Notes under the pieces: model-generated
Database searches by the model: none
Told to the model about the DNA's origin: nothing
The model's input: only the letters and a program-made list of their open reading frames with translations
Source of the DNA: Candidatus Parvarchaeota archaeon
GTDB lineage: Archaea > Nanobdellota > Nanobdellia > B33-G15
DNA length: 32,943 bases
Reading direction: 5' to 3'
Assembly (NCBI GenBank): GCA_017608385.1
Contig: JAFCFZ010000007.1
Coordinates: forward strand, 1-32,943
Shown: in pieces, positions 30,929 to 32,943 of the stretch
Position numbering within the stretch: position 1 is the first letter of the stretch
Layout: every line of letters begins with the position of its first letter
Program-made: the position numbers and the translations under genes

Positions 30929-31846
30929 ATGGAATTTAAACCTAAATTTATTGAAAGATATTCAAAAGTTGTAGATGATATGGATCTATTTATGGAATTT
31001 ACTAAGAAAAAACTAAGAAAGAGTATTCGAATAAATACATTGAAATCAAGTGCCAAACATTTAATTCCACTTTTGAAGGAGAGGGGATGGGAAATTGAAA
31101 AGACTCCTTGGTACGATGATGGATATTATGTAAAAACAACTGAAACAGTAGGAAAAACGATGGAACACTCATTAGGTTATTTTTATGTTCAAGAAGCAGC
31201 AAGTATGCTTCCTCCAATTGATTTAGAACCAGGAAAAGATGAGGTTGTTCTTGATATGGCTGCAGCGCCTGGAAGCAAGACAACTCAAATGTCAATGATG
31301 ATGGAAAACACTGGAGTGTTGGTGGCAAATGATATTAGAATGGATAAAATTCGAGCATTGTCCTCCAATACTCAGAGGTGTGGTTGTTTTAATACAATAT
31401 TAACAAGAATGGATGGGAGAAGGTTTAATAATCATCCTGAAAAATTTGATAAGGTTCTTATTGATGCTCCTTGCTCTGGAACAGGTTCAATAAGAAAGAG
31501 TTGGAAAATCTTAAAGATGTGGAATCCAAAAGGAATAACATCATTGTCAAGAAATCAACGGGCTTTGATAATGGCAGCTTATCGGACACTAAAACCAGGC
31601 GGATTGTTAGTGTATTCTACTTGTACACTCGAGCCAGAGGAAAATGAAGGAGTAGTTAATTTTCTTCTTGAAAATGCAGATGTGAAATTGGAAAAGACTA
31701 AAATAAAGAATATGAAGATGAGGCCAGGATTGTTGGAATTTGAAGGAAATAGATATTCTTCTGAACTAAAAAAAACTGTTCGGATTTATCCACAAGATAA
31801 TGATACCGGGGGCTTTTACATAGCAAGGGTGAGGAAAAATGCATAA
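30929..31846 (+). CDS. RNA m5C methyltransferase, NOL1/NOP2/Sun (Trm4/RsmB-like) family
   Basis: The 305-residue protein has the N-terminal RNA-binding part (RKSIRINTLKSSAKHLIPLL) and the SAM-binding site LDMAAAPGSKTTQMSMMM. The two catalytic cysteines follow, in motif IV IDAPCSGTGSIRKS and motif VI LVYSTCTLEPEENEGVV. It ends with YPQDNDTGGFYIARVRK. The size and motifs match archaeal Trm4-like/NSUN enzymes (for example PH1374) that make m5C in tRNA or rRNA. The exact target cannot be read from sequence. It overlaps the next gene by 8 bases, and that gene encodes the PUA-like partner that in some relatives is fused to the C-terminus. Confidence 0.94.
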   Translation: MEFKPKFIERYSKVVDDMDLFMEFTKKKLRKSIRINTLKSSAKHLIPLLKERGWEIEKTPWYDDGYYVKTTETVGKTMEHSLGYFYVQEAASMLPPIDLEPGKDEVVLDMAAAPGSKTTQMSMMMENTGVLVANDIRMDKIRALSSNTQRCGCFNTILTRMDGRRFNNHPEKFDKVLIDAPCSGTGSIRKSWKILKMWNPKGITSLSRNQRALIMAAYRTLKPGGLLVYSTCTLEPEENEGVVNFLLENADVKLEKTKIKNMKMRPGLLEFEGNRYSSELKKTVRIYPQDNDTGGFYIARVRKNA

Positions 31847-32276
31847 GAGGATAATTAACAGCAAAAATAAGGTAAATAAGTACTTAGAAGACCAATTTGG
31901 TGTAAATATTGACTTAGATTTTGAAATACAACCAAATGGTAGAGTTTGGGTAGGAAATAATCATGTTTTTGGCTATGAGATAAACTCTGTTTTAAGAAGA
32001 GGAATTTATTTTGGATTTATTGAAGACGACGGGTTACGGCTTTCAATTGAAGGAACCCAATTAGTTGGTCCTGTTTCTAACAAGAATGTTATTGAGTTGG
32101 ATAGGGAAGAGATGACAGAGTGGATGAGGGGTTATGCTCTAAACAAAGATTCTCCTCCTGGTTATTTGATTATGAAGTATGGAAAAAACTTTATTGGGTG
32201 CGGTAAATCGAATGGGGAAAGAATATGGAATAATACCCCAAAAGAAAGAAGAATCAGAAATATTACTTCTCTTTAG
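31839..32276 (+). CDS. PUA-like NOL1/NOP2/Fmu-family ribosome-biogenesis protein (COG3270-like)
   Basis: The 145-residue protein resembles the RNA-binding C-terminal domain of RsmF/NOL1 enzymes. It has GRVWVGNNHVFGYEINSVLR, GIYFGFIEDDGLRLSIEGTQLVGP, an acidic EMTEWMRGYAL segment and the typical end PPGYLIMKYGKNFIGCGKSNG followed by a short basic tail. Here it is a separate gene that overlaps the methyltransferase by 8 bases and is preceded by GGGTGAGG as ribosome-binding site. I infer that it binds the same RNA substrate and works with the methyltransferase in trans. Its 3' end overlaps the convergent PH-like gene by 14 bases. Confidence 0.85.
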   Translation: MHKRIINSKNKVNKYLEDQFGVNIDLDFEIQPNGRVWVGNNHVFGYEINSVLRRGIYFGFIEDDGLRLSIEGTQLVGPVSNKNVIELDREEMTEWMRGYALNKDSPPGYLIMKYGKNFIGCGKSNGERIWNNTPKERRIRNITSL

Positions 32277-32718
32277 AAATTAATTTTGAAACCTTGTCGT
32301 GAATCTCTTTTTTGATCTTTTCAGGGCTCTTAATGCATTCAAATGCGAGATTTCCTTTTTTTGATTTTACTAAAACATCTCCTACCTTCATTATTCTATG
32401 GATTGGTGTTCTAACAACTCTAACATCATCAATGTCTTTAAAATCAGTCCGCTTTACTCCAAAGATATTTTTTACATGGACTTGTTTTTTGAGGATAAAG
32501 TACTTCTTGGTCCTATATTCATAAAACAAAGAAAATAAGCTCAAAAAAAGTAGTACACTTGAAAAAGTAATCACTGACAATTCAGAATTGTATACATACG
32601 GAATTGAATCAATAGACATCATAACCAAGTACAAACAAAATACGCAAATGAATGTAAGAAAGGGTCCCTTCTCAAAGAACCAGACAACAACTGCTTTTTT
32701 GCTTGGTCTCACTTCCAT
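32263..32718 (-). CDS. Membrane protein with a bacterial-PH-like (YdbT-like) domain
   Basis: The ATG at 32718 is the likely start; upstream in-frame ATGs fall in the promoter and tRNA region. The 151-residue product begins EVRPSKKAVVVWF. It has two TM helices (about 17-40 and 50-68) and then a PH-like domain: YRTKKYFILKKQVHVKNIFG, DFKDIDDVRVVRTPIHRIMK, VGDVLVKSKKGNLAFECI. It ends with the helix SPEKIKKEIHDKVSKLI. The arrangement '2TM then bPH_2' and the text 'V...i.v.r.....iGdV.....G.....f..I..P......I' are characteristic of this family. Function is unknown, probably at the membrane surface. Its TATA box overlaps the ATATATATAAT shared with tRNA-Thr. Confidence 0.75.
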   Translation of the reverse strand: MEVRPSKKAVVVWFFEKGPFLTFICVFCLYLVMMSIDSIPYVYNSELSVITFSSVLLFLSLFSLFYEYRTKKYFILKKQVHVKNIFGVKRTDFKDIDDVRVVRTPIHRIMKVGDVLVKSKKGNLAFECIKSPEKIKKEIHDKVSKLISKEK

Positions 32719-32754
32719 ATATATATAATATAACTGTAGACTTATAAAACTCAT

Positions 32755-32826
32755 GCCCTGGTAGCTCAGTGGTAGAGCGCTTGTCTCGTAAACAAGAGGT
32801 CGAGGGTTCAAGTCCCTCCCGGGGCT
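32755..32826 (+). tRNA. tRNA-Thr(CGT)
   Basis: The 72-nt cloverleaf has acceptor GCCCTGG/CCGGGGC, D-arm GCTCAGTGGTAGAGC, anticodon stem CTTGT/ACAAG with loop CTCGTAA (anticodon CGT, threonine ACG) and T-arm GAGGG-TTCAAGT-CCCTC. The discriminator is T, usual for archaeal tRNA-Thr. It has no intron and no encoded CCA. ATATATATAATATAA about 30 bases upstream is the probable TATA box. Confidence 0.95.
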
Positions 32827-32943
32827 GTTTATTATTTACACAGGAATGGATTGAGAATACACATATCTTAACAAAAAAACACATATTTTTCACGTAAAAA
32901 AGCTCTTTTTTGAGGCTGAAAAACCCGTAGTAACTGTTTTTAG
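32827..32943. other. Intergenic tail of the window
   Basis: After tRNA-Thr there is a T-rich GTTTATTATTT that may end transcription, then AT-rich sequence. The only open frame here runs antisense through the tRNA and has no coding character. I see no gene or stable RNA in these 117 bases. Confidence 0.5.

Noticed and set aside
32719-32811. N-terminal extension of the PH-like protein through tRNA-Thr
   Set aside because: It translates the antisense of the tRNA (NPRPLVYETSALPLSYQG), a well-known artefact.
32870-32910. Possible terminator hairpin AAAAAAGCTCTTTTTTGAG
   Set aside because: The arms do not pair well (the best is CTC-TTTTTT-GAG, 3 bp), and archaeal termination does not need hairpins.
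1-32943. CRISPR array, transposon, integrase, toxin-antitoxin or phage cluster
   Set aside because: I saw no direct-repeat arrays, no transposase or integrase motifs and no terminal inverted repeats. The small wHTH gene at 19463 is first in a housekeeping operon, not paired with a toxin.

Overview
The window comes from a strongly AT-rich archaeal genome. The evidence is a 20S proteasome beta subunit with its propeptide, a two-domain Cdc48 ATPase, membrane-anchored LonB, archaeal DnaG, the KH/beta-CASP factor FttA, a Hef-type XPF nuclease, tRNAs with introns at position 37/38, an archaeal SRP RNA, an archaeosortase, and TATA boxes about 25-30 nt before apparently leaderless ATGs. Short overlapping genes and several small proteins known to me mainly from DPANN-type genomes suggest a DPANN-like lineage (Woese-/Pace-/Aenigmarchaeota-like). 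That placement is an inference. No CRISPR array, insertion sequence or phage gene is visible.

Left part (1-11,200). A secreted CARDB/S-layer-like protein with an apparent frameshift follows a LolD/MacB-type ABC ATPase. Next come a 47-residue ORF, intron-containing tRNA-Val(CAC) with a coding sequence one base after it, and intron-containing tRNA-Leu(CAA). A plus-strand run follows: a channel-like RCK protein, a Hef helicase that has lost its Walker A segment, a separate Hef/XPF nuclease, an archaeosortase and a winged-helix protein. Then come an adenosylcobalamin-type ribonucleotide reductase (NrdJ), a DUF4430-like surface protein, a DedA protein, a minimal MGMT-domain protein and a PH-like membrane protein.

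Centre (11,200-23,800). Initiator tRNA-Met is followed by a minus-strand operon read from 19,732 down to 11,319: wHTH, Cdc48, ScpA, ScpB, PRC-barrel, LonB, TldD, TldE. SMC is transcribed divergently from the same 90-bp promoter region. The condensin subunits, a possible division-linked PRC-barrel protein, an unfoldase, a membrane protease and a peptide-maturation protease therefore share one locus.

Right part (23,800-32,943). SRP RNA runs into tRNA-Val(GAC) with a one-base gap on the minus strand. A secreted protein, DnaG and a small Toprim protein follow. The Toprim gene is preceded by a GC-rich structured RNA that looks like an H/ACA guide: a 9-bp lower stem, two 8-nt pocket strands, a K-loop and an ACA. 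After superoxide reductase comes a minus-strand operon psmB-fttA-CBS/zinc ribbon-conserved hypothetical. Divergent from psmB lie a 58-residue membrane protein, an m5C RNA methyltransferase and its separate RNA-binding partner. A PH-like membrane protein and tRNA-Thr(CGT) close the window.

The observations most worth following are the putative H/ACA RNA fused to a Toprim gene start, the Walker A-less Hef helicase, the SMC/ScpAB/Cdc48/PRC/LonB/TldDE locus, the filterless RCK channel, the SRP RNA-tRNA tandem and the NrdJ-DUF4430 pair. Most genes are housekeeping families. I do not see a clear new defence or mobile system.
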